Assembly (NCBI RefSeq): GCF_014705715.1
Contig: NZ_JACXLC010000001.1
Location: 2,479,860 to 2,543,859, forward strand
Direction of reading: 5' to 3'
DNA from: Erythrobacter rubeus
GTDB taxonomy: Bacteria > Pseudomonadota > Alphaproteobacteria > Sphingomonadales > Sphingomonadaceae
DNA length: 64,000 nucleotides
Within the stretch, counting starts at the first letter, position 1, and every line of letters starts with the position of its first letter. The notes under the pieces were generated by a model. The model saw only the letters and a list, made by a program, of their open reading frames with translations, did not search any database and was not told where the DNA came from. Shown piece by piece: positions 7,893 to 16,621 of the stretch. A program made the position numbers and the translations under genes.

Positions 7893-7930
7893 CCTTCGAT
7901 ATAAATATGATATCATCATTATATCGAAGG
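7893..7930. promoter_or_regulatory. 38-bp operator-like dyad before the SPFH gene
   Basis: CCTTCGATATAA (7893-7904) is mirrored perfectly by TTATATCGAAGG (7919-7930). A second palindrome, ATGATATCAT (7907-7916), shares the same centre (7911.5). Overall 17 of 19 base pairs of the dyad match. The AT-rich core could hold a -10 element for the SPFH-RHH operon. The proximal arm overlaps that gene's Shine-Dalgarno, so in RNA it could also fold over the ribosome site. The symmetry is seen; the bound protein is unknown. Confidence 0.75.
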
Positions 7931-7940
7931 GTCATGCTAG

Positions 7941-8720
7941 TCAATCGTCGATCGGATAATTCTCGATCGGCTCAAGGGCGGAGAAGCTCTCGACCTTAGG
8001 CTCACGCCCGAGATCCGGGAACTCGATCTCCGGCAGCTCGCAATGCGTATCCGGCAAGCGGTCGAGCAGATTGCGGATCAGTGTCAGCCGGCCGCGTTTC
8101 TGATCGTTGAAATCCACCAGCGTCCACGGCGCGTAGCCTACGTCGGTTGCTTTCAGCATGGCCTCGCGCGCCTGCGTGTAAGCGTCGTACTTCTCGCGCG
8201 CGGCCAGATCGATCGGCGACAGTTTCCAGCGCTTGAGCGGATCGTCGAGCCGTTCGCGCAGGCGCTCTTCCTGCTTTTCCTGATCGGTGGTGAGCCAGTA
8301 TTTGAACAGCAGGATACCGTCATCGGTCAGCAGCTTTTCGAGGATCGGAACCTGGCGCAGGAACAGATCCACTTCGTCCTGGTCGGCAAAGTCCATCACC
8401 TGTTCGACGCCCGCCCGGTTGTACCAGCTGCGATCGAACAGCACGATCTCGCCTGCGCTCGGCAGATGCGCGATGTAGCGCTGGAAATACCACTGCGTCC
8501 GCTCGGCGTCGGTCGGTTTGCCCAAGGCGACAGTGCGGCATTGCCGCGGGTTGAGCTTGTCGCGCACCGCGCGGATCGCCCCGCCCTTGCCCGCCGTATC
8601 ACGTCCCTCGAACAGGACGACAATGCGCTGTCCGGTGATCCGCGCCCAGCGCGCCATCATCACCAGCTCTTCCGTCATCGGTTCGAGCAGCTTGCGGTAT
8701 TCCTTGCCTTTCAGGCCCAT
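7941..8720 (-). CDS. ppk2: Polyphosphate kinase 2 (PPK2) family protein
   Basis: Transfers phosphate between polyphosphate and a nucleoside di- or monophosphate. From the ATG at 8720 (GGGGGA before it) the protein has 259 residues. The Walker A motif GRDTAGKGGAIRAV lies near residues 39-52 and the Walker B region VLFDRSWYNRAGVE near 105; both are hallmarks of single-domain PPK2. The conserved FQRYIAHLP and RWKLSPIDL segments are present. A longer ORF reading upstream to 8843 would overlap the divergent phhA gene, so I rejected it. Whether ADP, GDP or AMP is preferred cannot be told. Confidence 0.9.
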   Translation of the reverse strand: MGLKGKEYRKLLEPMTEELVMMARWARITGQRIVVLFEGRDTAGKGGAIRAVRDKLNPRQCRTVALGKPTDAERTQWYFQRYIAHLPSAGEIVLFDRSWYNRAGVEQVMDFADQDEVDLFLRQVPILEKLLTDDGILLFKYWLTTDQEKQEERLRERLDDPLKRWKLSPIDLAAREKYDAYTQAREAMLKATDVGYAPWTLVDFNDQKRGRLTLIRNLLDRLPDTHCELPEIEFPDLGREPKVESFSALEPIENYPIDD

Positions 8721-8775
8721 ACGGTCCCCCAATTTGTCCTTGTTTCCGCTCAGTGGTAGTCTCAAATAAGCGCTT

Positions 8776-9714
8776 ATGGCTACACTTGCTGATCCCGACA
8801 CCGATTTCTCGCGTCTGCCCGACCTTCCGCACGACGTGTTCACCGCGCCGCTCGCAAAACCGCCGCATCTGGGCGATGACTGGCTCGAGCCCGCACAAAC
8901 CGATTATTCGAGCGAGGATCACGCAGTCTGGAACGACCTTTTTGCACGCCAGATGGAGGTACTGCCCGGCCGGGCGGCAAGCGCATTCATGGCAGGCCTT
9001 GAAAAGCTCGATCTGTCGCGCGGTGGCATTCCCGAATTCGGCGCGCTGTCGGAAGAACTGGGCGCGCTGACGGGATGGAGCGTGGTGCCGGTCCCGATGC
9101 TGATCCCCGATCACGTGTTCTTCTGGCATCTCGCCAATCGCCGCTTCCCCGCGGGCAATTTCATCCGCACGCGCGAAACTTTCGACTACATCCAGGAGCC
9201 GGACGTCTTCCATGACGTCTTCGGCCACGTGCCGATGCTGACCGATCCGGTCTACGCCGACTACATGCAGGAATATGGCCGTGCCGGATGGAAGGCGATG
9301 CATTACAACCGGCTGAAAGCTTTGGGAGCGCTTTATTGGTACACAGTTGAATTCGGCCTGATCGAGGAAGCGGACGGTATCAAGGCCTACGGCGCGGGCA
9401 TCCTGTCGGGTCCGACCGAGGCAAAGTTCGCGGTCGAGGCAGAAAGCCCCAATCGCATCATGCTCAATGTCGACCGGGTGATGCGCACCGATTACGTCAT
9501 CAGCGATCTCCAGCCGACCTATTTCGTGATCGAAAGCTTCGAAGACCTTTACAAGCAGACGGTCGAGCGCGATTTCGACCGGCTGTATCGCAGTCTCGCG
9601 CCAAGCTTCACCTACGCCAATTCCGCGATCATCGACGTCGACAATGTCGTCCACCGCGGCACGCAGGAATACCATCTGAGAGGTGGCAGAGGCTCAGGCG
9701 CAGCGCCAGTCTGA
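8776..9714 (+). CDS. phhA: Phenylalanine 4-monooxygenase
   Basis: Hydroxylates phenylalanine to tyrosine using O2, tetrahydropterin and non-haem iron. The iron triad is visible: H146 and H151 in EPDVFHDVFGHVP and E192 in YTVEFGL. The 312-residue length and the lack of an N-terminal ACT domain are typical of bacterial enzymes. It is divergent from ppk2 with only 55 bases between starts. No clear Shine-Dalgarno precedes the ATG. No pterin-carbinolamine dehydratase gene is adjacent. Confidence 0.95.
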   Translation: MATLADPDTDFSRLPDLPHDVFTAPLAKPPHLGDDWLEPAQTDYSSEDHAVWNDLFARQMEVLPGRAASAFMAGLEKLDLSRGGIPEFGALSEELGALTGWSVVPVPMLIPDHVFFWHLANRRFPAGNFIRTRETFDYIQEPDVFHDVFGHVPMLTDPVYADYMQEYGRAGWKAMHYNRLKALGALYWYTVEFGLIEEADGIKAYGAGILSGPTEAKFAVEAESPNRIMLNVDRVMRTDYVISDLQPTYFVIESFEDLYKQTVERDFDRLYRSLAPSFTYANSAIIDVDNVVHRGTQEYHLRGGRGSGAAPV

Positions 9715-9721
9715 CCGACAC

Positions 9722-9749
9722 AAAAAAGGCTGGAGGTGCCCTCCAGCCT
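9722..9749 (-). terminator. Rho-independent terminator (minus strand)
   Basis: A perfect 10-bp stem, AGGCTGGAGG (9727-9736) with CCTCCAGCCT (9740-9749), and a TGC loop. On the minus strand it is followed by six T. It ends transcription of the GlsB-like gene; on the plus strand after phhA there is a hairpin but no T-run. Confidence 0.9.
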
Positions 9750-9772
9750 GTCGAATATCGATTGCGAATGCT

Positions 9773-10033
9773 TTAGGCTTCGAGCCGGGGCCTTAGCACC
9801 GTGTGATAAAGGATCAGCGCCGCACTGCCGGAAACCAAAGCTGCGACCAGAGCCATCAGCGAAAGTCCGCCGAGGATGGTGCCGCTGTTGAAGATGAGAC
9901 CGATGAGCAGCGTCGCGGCGATACCGATTCCGATCTGGCGCAGGATCTCACGAGAATCCTCGGTACGCGCGATGATCGAGGCCAACCAGCCCAGTGTCGC
10001 TCCCATTACTATCAGCACCAACAATGCCATCAC
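9773..10033 (-). CDS. GlsB/YeaQ/YmgE family small membrane protein
   Basis: An 86-residue, very hydrophobic protein with three predicted membrane helices (about residues 2-18, 34-50 and 58-78). The Gly/Ala-rich GWLASIIARTEDSRE loop after the first helix is typical of the transglycosylase-associated protein family, small inner-membrane proteins often linked to stress. The start is GTG 10033 or ATG 10030. The gene ends at a strong terminator. The family assignment rests on pattern only. Confidence 0.7.
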   Translation of the reverse strand: MMALLVLIVMGATLGWLASIIARTEDSREILRQIGIGIAATLLIGLIFNSGTILGGLSLMALVAALVSGSAALILYHTVLRPRLEA

Positions 10034-10118
10034 TTCGCTCTTCGTTTACTTAATATCTATTCAATTGCACAACGCGCAGTATCGCCCGGTGGTTCCAGAA
10101 ACGCGTACTTTGCCACGC

Positions 10119-10976
10119 CTAGAAGAAATAGAACAATGCGCAGCCCATCGCCACACGGTAGAGCACAAACACCATCATCGACGCGCGTTTGAGGAAGTTC
10201 ATCAGGAACGCCATGGTCGCGAAGGCCGCGATGAAGGTGAGCACACCGGCGATCAGCGCGTCGAATGCAAGCACCGACCCTGCCTCGAAAATCTCCGGCA
10301 CGATCAGCACCCCCGCGCCCGCGACCGCGGGGATCGAGAGCAGGAACGAGAACCGCGCCGCCTCGACACGCTTGTACCCCAGGAACCGCGCCGCTGTCAT
10401 GGTGACGCCGGATCGGCTGGTGCCGGGGATGATCGCCAGCGCCTGCGCGATGCCGACGATCAGGCCGTCACGCCACGTCATATCCTCGAACGACTTCACC
10501 TCCTTGCCGATCCAGTCCGCGAGCCCAAGCAGGATGCCGTAGACGATCAGGTTGAACGCGATGAGATCGGTGAAGCGGATCGATGACATCAGGTCGTCCT
10601 CGACCACGGTGATACCGAGCCAAGTCTCGGCGAGCGAATTGAACGCACCAAGTTTGATCGCCAGCCCAAACGCGACGGCGGGGATGGTCCCGAGCACAAT
10701 CCACCAGAACAACCGGCGCTCTGCCGGCGCATTGGCCCTGTCTGTGCCAACGCCGATGCTGGCAAAGCCGCCGCGCGCGAGGACCAGCACGTCCTTGAAG
10801 AAATAGACGATAATCGCGAGCAGCGATCCGACATGCACCGCAACGTCGATCAGTGGGCCCTGATCGGAAAAGTCCGTCAGGTAAGGGATCAGGATCAGAT
10901 GCCCCGAAGAGGAGATCGGGAGGAACTCCGTGATCCCCTGAACAACCGCAATGATGAGAAGCTGAAGAAAAGTCAT
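10119..10976 (-). CDS. uppP: Undecaprenyl-diphosphatase UppP/BacA
   Basis: An integral membrane enzyme that dephosphorylates undecaprenyl pyrophosphate to recycle the peptidoglycan lipid carrier. The 285 residues include the first signature QGITEFLPISSSGHL (E17, S22-S24, H26) and the second, PGTSRSGVT, near residue 173, with about eight hydrophobic segments. The start is fixed by AAGGAG 8 bases before ATG; unusually, that site lies in the loop and stem of a perfect hairpin abutting the ATG (separate entry). It follows the M13 peptidase gene on the same strand. Confidence 0.95.
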   Translation of the reverse strand: MTFLQLLIIAVVQGITEFLPISSSGHLILIPYLTDFSDQGPLIDVAVHVGSLLAIIVYFFKDVLVLARGGFASIGVGTDRANAPAERRLFWWIVLGTIPAVAFGLAIKLGAFNSLAETWLGITVVEDDLMSSIRFTDLIAFNLIVYGILLGLADWIGKEVKSFEDMTWRDGLIVGIAQALAIIPGTSRSGVTMTAARFLGYKRVEAARFSFLLSIPAVAGAGVLIVPEIFEAGSVLAFDALIAGVLTFIAAFATMAFLMNFLKRASMMVFVLYRVAMGCALFYFF

Positions 10977-11006
10977 GGCCCGCGCTCCTTGGATGAAGCG
11001 CGGGCC
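10977..11006 (-). promoter_or_regulatory. Hairpin enclosing the uppP ribosome-binding site
   Basis: GGCCCGCGCT (10977-10986) pairs perfectly with AGCGCGGGCC (10997-11006), giving a 10-bp GC-rich stem with a 10-base loop. Read on the minus strand, the loop ends in CCAAGG and the stem continues AGCGC, so the AAGGAG site is split between loop and stem. The base after the stem is the A of the uppP ATG. No T-run follows, so it is not a terminator. A role in translational control of uppP is inferred. Confidence 0.7.
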
Positions 11007-11040
11007 AAGTCAATTCGTTAGCGAAAATCGCGGGTAAAAA

Positions 11041-13215
11041 TCACCAGATGCGGATGCGCCGTTCCGGTGGAAGGTACAGCTCATCCTCGGGCGTCACATT
11101 AAACGCCTCGTACCATGCGTCGAGATGCCGCACCGCGTTATTGAGTCGGAATTCGCCCGGCGGGTGGTTCGCCGTCATCACGCGGTTGCGCAGTGATTCC
11201 TCGCGTTCCATCCCGCGCCAGATCTGGCCGAAGCCGAGGAAGAAGCGCTGGTCGCCGGTGAGACCGTCGATCACCGGTGCTTCTTCACCGTTCAGCGACA
11301 TCCGGTAAGCGCGGTAAGCCATCTGCAGGCCGACCACATCGCCCAAGGTCTCGCCCATCGACTGGCCTGCGCGAAGACAAACCGGCCCTTCGGGGCTGTC
11401 GACCGGGCAATGGGATTCGATGAACTCACCCATCGCATCGGTGAATTCGACGAAGCCCGCGCGGTCTTCGTCCTGCCACCAATTGCGCAGCGTGCCGGTG
11501 GCGTCGAATTGCGAACCCTGGTCGTCATAGCCGTGACCGATCTCGTGCCCGATGACCGCGCCGATACCGCCGTAATTGACCGCCGGATCGGCGCTGCCAT
11601 TGAAGAACGGCGGCTGCAGGATCGCGGCGGGGAAGACGATGCGGTTGGTGAGCGGCGAATAATACGCATTCACCGTCTGCGGCGTCATGCCCCATTCGGT
11701 CGGGTCGACCGGCGAACCCAGACGAGAGCGCATTTCTTCATCCCACCAGCGGGCGGTGGAAAGCGCATTCGCGAGCGGATTGTCGGCCGAAATCTCCAGC
11801 CCTTCGTAAGCCTTGAACTCGTCGGGATAGCCGATCATCGGCACGAACCCTTCAAGCTTGGCCCGCGCCTCCTCGATGGTCGCGGGCGTCATCCACTGGT
11901 TGTTGTCGAGCGCTTCGCTCATCGCTTTCTGGAGGTTGGCGACCAGTTCATCCATCCGCGCCTTGCTTTCGGGCGGGAAGTACTGTTCGACATAAAGCGC
12001 GCCGAGTTGCTCACCCAGAGCACCCTCGACCGCGGCGATTGCGCGCTTCCAGCGTTCCTGCTGGACTTCGCGCCCGTTGATCGTCTTGCCGTAAAACGCG
12101 AATGTCGCGTCATCGAGCTCGCTCGACAGGAGCGCAGCGTTGTTGCTCAGGAAAGATTTGGCGAGATAGGCCTTCAGCGTCGGAAGCGGCGTTTCGGTGA
12201 TCAGCTGCATCATCGCAGGCAGGCCGCCGCCGATGCTCTCGAGCTGTTCTGGCGTCAGCTTCTGCGCTTCGATCTCGTCAGCGGTTGGCGGAATCTGCCG
12301 CGCAAGGAAGCGAGGCTGGCCGTCAAGCTGCGCCGATGTAAGCAGCGTCGCTATCGGGAAATCGCCCGCCATCGCGGCCAGGTCTTCCGGGCTCAGCTCG
12401 TTATAGGTCAGCTGCGGCATGCGCAGGATCGGCCGCGCCCATTCAAGCTCGGCGACTTTGCTTTCGAAGGCGTAGACCGCTTCGGCTGCGCCGCGCGCAT
12501 CGGCATAACCCGCAGCGTTCAGCACCGTTTCGAGATAATCGACGTAGGCTGCACGGATCGCGAGATTGCTTTCCGAATCCACGAGGTAGTAATCGCGATC
12601 GGGCAAGCCCATTCCGTCGAACCCGATCCCGACCGCATATTCCGTCGGGTTGCGCGCATCGATCGTCACGTTCGCGCTTACGAGCGAAGGATAACCCGGC
12701 TTTCCGAACAGCGAGACGAGCGAAGTCAGATCGTTCGCGCCGTAGATCTCGGCAAGATAGGGCTGCGCCGGAGCAAGCCCGCTGGCGTCGATTGCCTCGA
12801 CATCCATGTAGGCGTTATAGGCATCGACGATGCGGGCCGCCTGCGTGCCGGGCTCCGGGTTGGATGCGACCAGCGTTTCGACGAGCTTGCGGACATCCTC
12901 GGTCGCGCCTTCGCGCAGCAGGTCGAACGCGCCGAAGCGCTGGCGGTCTGCCGGAATTTCATTCGCGGCGACCCACTTGCCATTGATGTAGGCGTTGAAG
13001 TCATTGCCCGGATCGACCGTCTCGTCGATCAGCTCGGTGCCGACGCCCCACGTGCCAAAGTCCATTGTCGGCGTTTCGGATTCGCCGGCCTCGGTCTCTT
13101 CCAGCAGCGTTTCGATGGTGTGAGCGCCAGCGGCGTCATGGCTTTCGGCCATGGCAGGCGCGGTAAAGGCGAGCGCAGCGATGCTGGCGCCCAGAAGAGC
13201 ATTGGTTCGTATCAT
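11041..13215 (-). CDS. M13 (neprilysin/PepO) family zinc metallopeptidase
   Basis: A 724-residue exported endopeptidase. The signal peptide (MIRTNALLGASIAALAFTAPAMA) ends near residue 23. The M13 N-terminal domain has NDFNAYINGKW near residue 70, and the zinc site is HEIGH at 557-561 with the third ligand E622 in GETLGDVVGL. The C-terminus ends RIRIW, where many family members have CxVW; bacterial forms often lack that Cys. It lies upstream of uppP on the same strand with about 64 bases between. Confidence 0.93.
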   Translation of the reverse strand: MIRTNALLGASIAALAFTAPAMAESHDAAGAHTIETLLEETEAGESETPTMDFGTWGVGTELIDETVDPGNDFNAYINGKWVAANEIPADRQRFGAFDLLREGATEDVRKLVETLVASNPEPGTQAARIVDAYNAYMDVEAIDASGLAPAQPYLAEIYGANDLTSLVSLFGKPGYPSLVSANVTIDARNPTEYAVGIGFDGMGLPDRDYYLVDSESNLAIRAAYVDYLETVLNAAGYADARGAAEAVYAFESKVAELEWARPILRMPQLTYNELSPEDLAAMAGDFPIATLLTSAQLDGQPRFLARQIPPTADEIEAQKLTPEQLESIGGGLPAMMQLITETPLPTLKAYLAKSFLSNNAALLSSELDDATFAFYGKTINGREVQQERWKRAIAAVEGALGEQLGALYVEQYFPPESKARMDELVANLQKAMSEALDNNQWMTPATIEEARAKLEGFVPMIGYPDEFKAYEGLEISADNPLANALSTARWWDEEMRSRLGSPVDPTEWGMTPQTVNAYYSPLTNRIVFPAAILQPPFFNGSADPAVNYGGIGAVIGHEIGHGYDDQGSQFDATGTLRNWWQDEDRAGFVEFTDAMGEFIESHCPVDSPEGPVCLRAGQSMGETLGDVVGLQMAYRAYRMSLNGEEAPVIDGLTGDQRFFLGFGQIWRGMEREESLRNRVMTANHPPGEFRLNNAVRHLDAWYEAFNVTPEDELYLPPERRIRIW

Positions 13216-13363
13216 GATGGAGCGTCCCGGTTTGCAGTGGTCTTCCTAGGTCGAAGTTTTCCTATCCCAACGTCCGCAGCAATGGTGTCATTCGTCCGAC
13301 TGCAAGGCCCGCTGGTCGAAAAGATATGGGGTGGACCCGCGCTTTGCGTGGGGAGCCCGCCGT

Positions 13364-15187
13364 TCAGGCAGCTTCATCGGCGGCGAATTGCAGCTTTGCC
13401 AGCCGCGCATAGAGCCCGCCCTTGGCCGAAAGCTCTGCGTGATTGCCCTGCTCGACGATTGCGCCATCTTCCAGCACCACGATGCGATCGGCCGCGCGCA
13501 CGGTTGCCAGGCGATGCGCGATGACGAGCGTGGTGCGCTGCTGCATCAGCGTCTCGAGCGCCTGCTGGACGAGTTGTTCGCTTTCGGCATCGAGAGCGCT
13601 GGTGGCCTCGTCGAGCAGCAGGATCGGCGCATCGCGCAGCAGTGCGCGGGCGATGGCCACGCGCTGTTGCTGGCCGCCAGAAAGCTGCGTGCCGCCTTCG
13701 CCCAGATAGGTGTCGAGACCTTTTGGCAGGTCGCGCAGGAACCCCTCGGCATTGGCGGCGCGCGCGGCTTCCCAGATGTCCTCGTCGCTCGCGTCCCAGC
13801 GGCCATAGCGCAAATTGTCTCGTGCATCGGCGCTGAAGAGCACGCCGTCCTGCGGAACCAGCGCCAGCCGCTCGCGGATATCGGCAGGGTCCGCCTTTGT
13901 CAGCGCCACTCCGTCGAGCCGGATCGTGCCGAGCTGCGGATCGTAAAACCGCTCGACCAGCTGGAAGATCGTCGATTTGCCGGCCCCCGATGGACCGACG
14001 ATCGCCACTGTCTCACCCGGTTCGATTTCTAGCGTGAAGTCCTTGAGCGCGGGCGTTTCGGGCCGCGCGGGATAACGGAAAGTGACATTGCGGAACGACA
14101 GGCTGCCGCGCGGCGGCTGTGGCAGGCTCTGCGGGCGAGCAGGCGGTGCGATGCTCGGCTTGGCCTCGAGCAGTTCAGCGAGGCGGCTCGCTGCGCCCGC
14201 TCCGCGCAGCAGCTCTCCATACACTTCGGTCAGCGCGCCAAATGCGCCTGCAACGATCATCGCGCCGATGATGAAGGACAGGATCGTGCCGCCGGTTATC
14301 TCGCCCGCGGCAACCCCCTCCGCCCCGCGCCACAGGATGAGGACGATGGAGCCGAAGATCGCGAGGATTATGATCGACGTCATGACCGAGCGCAGGATGA
14401 TCCTGCGACGCGCGGTTTCGAACGTCCGCTCGACCGCATCGCCGAACCGGCCCGCCTCGCGGTCCTGCTGACCGAAGCTCTGCACGATCTTCATCGCGCC
14501 CAGCACTTCGGTAACCATCGCGCCGACATCCGCCACGCGGTCCTGGTTATCGCGCGAGATGCTTCGTATCCGGCGTCCGAAAATCACGATCGGGAGGATC
14601 ACCGCCGGGATGCCGATGGCCAGCCAGATGGTGAGGCTGGGCAGCAGCCAGAACAGGTAGATTGTCCCCCCGATGCCCAGGAAGATGTTTCGCAGAGCCA
14701 CCGAAACGGTCGTCCCCACCACCGTCTCGATAATCGTTGTATCCGAGGTCATCCGGCTGGAGATTTCCTTGGGACTGTTCTCTTCGTAGAACGACGGCGA
14801 CATGCGCAGCAGGTTGCGGTGCACCTTGCGCCGGATGTCCGCCACCACCCGCTCGCCGATCCAGCTCACGAAATAGAACCGCGCCGCCGTACCCAGCGCA
14901 ATCACGACGACGATGACAAGCAGATACCGGAACCAGCGGCCGATATCCCCAGCCTCTCCGCCTGCTCCGCCGAACCCGCGATCGACGATCAGCTGCGAGG
15001 CAGCAGGAATGGCGAGCGTGCCCGCAGCGGTCACGACCAGAGCGATCAGGGCAAGCGCGACCTGTTGCGGGTACTTCGCCGCCTCGCGATAGACCATGCG
15101 CAGCGGCGCCAGCGATCGCGGCTTGCGCGGCGAATTGGCTGCGTCCTGTTCCTCGATTTCGCTTTCGGGGGAAGATTGCGCGTTCAT
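13364..15187 (-). CDS. ABC exporter, fused membrane and ATPase domains (MsbA/ABCB-like)
   Basis: A 607-residue half-transporter. An N-terminal six-helix exporter domain spans about residues 35-330. The nucleotide-binding domain has Walker A GPSGAGKST near 395-403, signature LSGGQQQR near 500 and Walker B ILLLDEATSALD just after. It should act as a homodimer exporting a lipid or drug. Family members include lipid A flippases and multidrug exporters, and sequence alone does not separate them. It is divergent from the PHB depolymerase gene. Confidence 0.92.
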   Translation of the reverse strand: MNAQSSPESEIEEQDAANSPRKPRSLAPLRMVYREAAKYPQQVALALIALVVTAAGTLAIPAASQLIVDRGFGGAGGEAGDIGRWFRYLLVIVVVIALGTAARFYFVSWIGERVVADIRRKVHRNLLRMSPSFYEENSPKEISSRMTSDTTIIETVVGTTVSVALRNIFLGIGGTIYLFWLLPSLTIWLAIGIPAVILPIVIFGRRIRSISRDNQDRVADVGAMVTEVLGAMKIVQSFGQQDREAGRFGDAVERTFETARRRIILRSVMTSIIILAIFGSIVLILWRGAEGVAAGEITGGTILSFIIGAMIVAGAFGALTEVYGELLRGAGAASRLAELLEAKPSIAPPARPQSLPQPPRGSLSFRNVTFRYPARPETPALKDFTLEIEPGETVAIVGPSGAGKSTIFQLVERFYDPQLGTIRLDGVALTKADPADIRERLALVPQDGVLFSADARDNLRYGRWDASDEDIWEAARAANAEGFLRDLPKGLDTYLGEGGTQLSGGQQQRVAIARALLRDAPILLLDEATSALDAESEQLVQQALETLMQQRTTLVIAHRLATVRAADRIVVLEDGAIVEQGNHAELSAKGGLYARLAKLQFAADEAA

Positions 15188-15225
15188 TTCGACGCCGATC
15201 TAGCCACGACCTGCATAAATTTCAC

Positions 15226-15287
15226 GTGCAAAAAGCACACAGGTCCCCCGCTTAATGGCCCCAGCAGCTCCGTTGTGCGTTGCACAA
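15226..15287. promoter_or_regulatory. Two TGC/GCA dyads in the phaZ promoter region (PhaR-like)
   Basis: TTGTGC-GTT-GCACAA (15273-15287) is a perfect 6-3-6 dyad with a TGC-N3-GCA core. A second dyad, GTGC-AAAAA-GCAC, is at 15226-15238. PhaR regulators of PHA genes in Paracoccus and Rhodobacter bind CTGC-N3-GCAG-type sites. The position, about 100 bases before the PHB depolymerase start, fits. Binding is inferred, and no phaR gene is in the window. Confidence 0.5.
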
Positions 15288-15385
15288 TACGGGCAAAAGG
15301 CCCATCTGTCATGTAACGCACGCCTCTTCGAAGGCGTATTACAGCTCACCGCAGCATGTGCGGTTCGAGCCGAAAGGGGCCCAGA

Positions 15386-16621
15386 ATGCTTTACCACGCC
15401 TATGAAATACAGCGCAGCTGGATGAACAGCGTCAGCTCGTGGGCGTCGATCAGTTCGTCGATCCTGACCAACCCGGCCAATCCGTTCGGCAAGATGGGCT
15501 CGCTGCCTCTGACGGCCAGCGCGCTCGACGTGTTCGCCCACGCAACCGCGGATTACGGTAAACCAGCCTTCGGCATCACCGAAGTGGAAACCAGCGGTCA
15601 AGTCTATCCGGTGATCGAGGCGACCGTCGTCAACCGCCCGTTCGGCGATCTCAAGCGCTTCCGCCTCGACGGTGTGAGCGACAACCGGCCGAAAATGCTG
15701 ATCGTCGCCCCGATGAGCGGCCACTATGCGACCCTGCTGCGCGGCACTGTCAGGCGGATGCTGGAACAGTATGAGGTCTACATCACCGACTGGGCCGACG
15801 CGAAGACGGTGCCGCTGCACGAAGGGGATTTCGACCTCGACACTTACATCGATTACTTGATGGAATTCCTTGAGTATATCGAGGCGCAGGAGCCCGGCCA
15901 ACGCCCGCATATGCTCGCCGTATGCCAGCCATCGGTCCCCGCCTTTGCCGCGACCGCGCTGCTCAACCAGCACAAATCACCCGCGGCTCCGGCGACGCTC
16001 ACCATGATGGGCGGCCCGATCGACACCCGCGAATGCCCAACCTCGGTCAACGACCACGCGATGAACCGTCCGATCGAATGGTTTCGCAATTCGGTGATCG
16101 CGACTGTGCCAATGAAATATCGCGGCGCGGGGCGTAAGGTCTATCCCGGCTGGATGCAGCTGTCGGCGTTCATGAGCATGAACCTGCGCAGCCACATGAT
16201 GAGCCATTACGAGATGTACAAACACCTCACCGCCGGCGATCAGGACAGCGCGCAAGCGACCAAGGATTTCTACGACGAATACCGCGCCGTGTGCGACATG
16301 ACGGCGGAATTCTATCTCCAGACGGTCGAAGAGGTGTTCCAGAAACACTCGATCCCCAATGGCGAATTTCGCCACAAGGGAGAGATCGTTGACCTGACGC
16401 AGATCACCGACACTGCGCTGCTCGCAATCGAAGGCGAGCGCGACGATATTTCCGGCCTCGGCCAGACACGCGCCGCGCTAAAGCTCGCGACAGGGCTCAA
16501 GGAAAGCAAGAAGCGGTACTACATGGCCGAAGGCGCAGGGCATTACGGCATCTTCAACGGCAGCCGCTGGCGCACAAAGGTCGCGCCGGTGGTCGAGGAG
16601 TTCGTCGCAGCGCATTCCTGA
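15386..16621 (+). CDS. phaZ: Intracellular poly(3-hydroxybutyrate) depolymerase
   Basis: Breaks down stored PHB inside the cell. The start at 15386 follows AAAGGGG and gives 411 residues. The nucleophile region reads LAVCQPSVPA with C180 in place of the usual Ser, as in Cupriavidus PhaZ1 (Cys183). The likely catalytic His is in EGAGHYGIFNG near the C-terminus and an acidic residue is in EGERDDISG. There is no signal peptide, which fits the intracellular type. It is convergent with the esterase gene, with stops abutting. PHA synthesis genes lie about 30 kb away at 45251-48022. Confidence 0.92.
   Translation: MLYHAYEIQRSWMNSVSSWASISSSILTNPANPFGKMGSLPLTASALDVFAHATADYGKPAFGITEVETSGQVYPVIEATVVNRPFGDLKRFRLDGVSDNRPKMLIVAPMSGHYATLLRGTVRRMLEQYEVYITDWADAKTVPLHEGDFDLDTYIDYLMEFLEYIEAQEPGQRPHMLAVCQPSVPAFAATALLNQHKSPAAPATLTMMGGPIDTRECPTSVNDHAMNRPIEWFRNSVIATVPMKYRGAGRKVYPGWMQLSAFMSMNLRSHMMSHYEMYKHLTAGDQDSAQATKDFYDEYRAVCDMTAEFYLQTVEEVFQKHSIPNGEFRHKGEIVDLTQITDTALLAIEGERDDISGLGQTRAALKLATGLKESKKRYYMAEGAGHYGIFNGSRWRTKVAPVVEEFVAAHS

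Noticed and set aside
11410..13524. 704-codon plus-strand frame
   Set aside because: Antisense of the M13 peptidase gene, no ribosome site, no domain.
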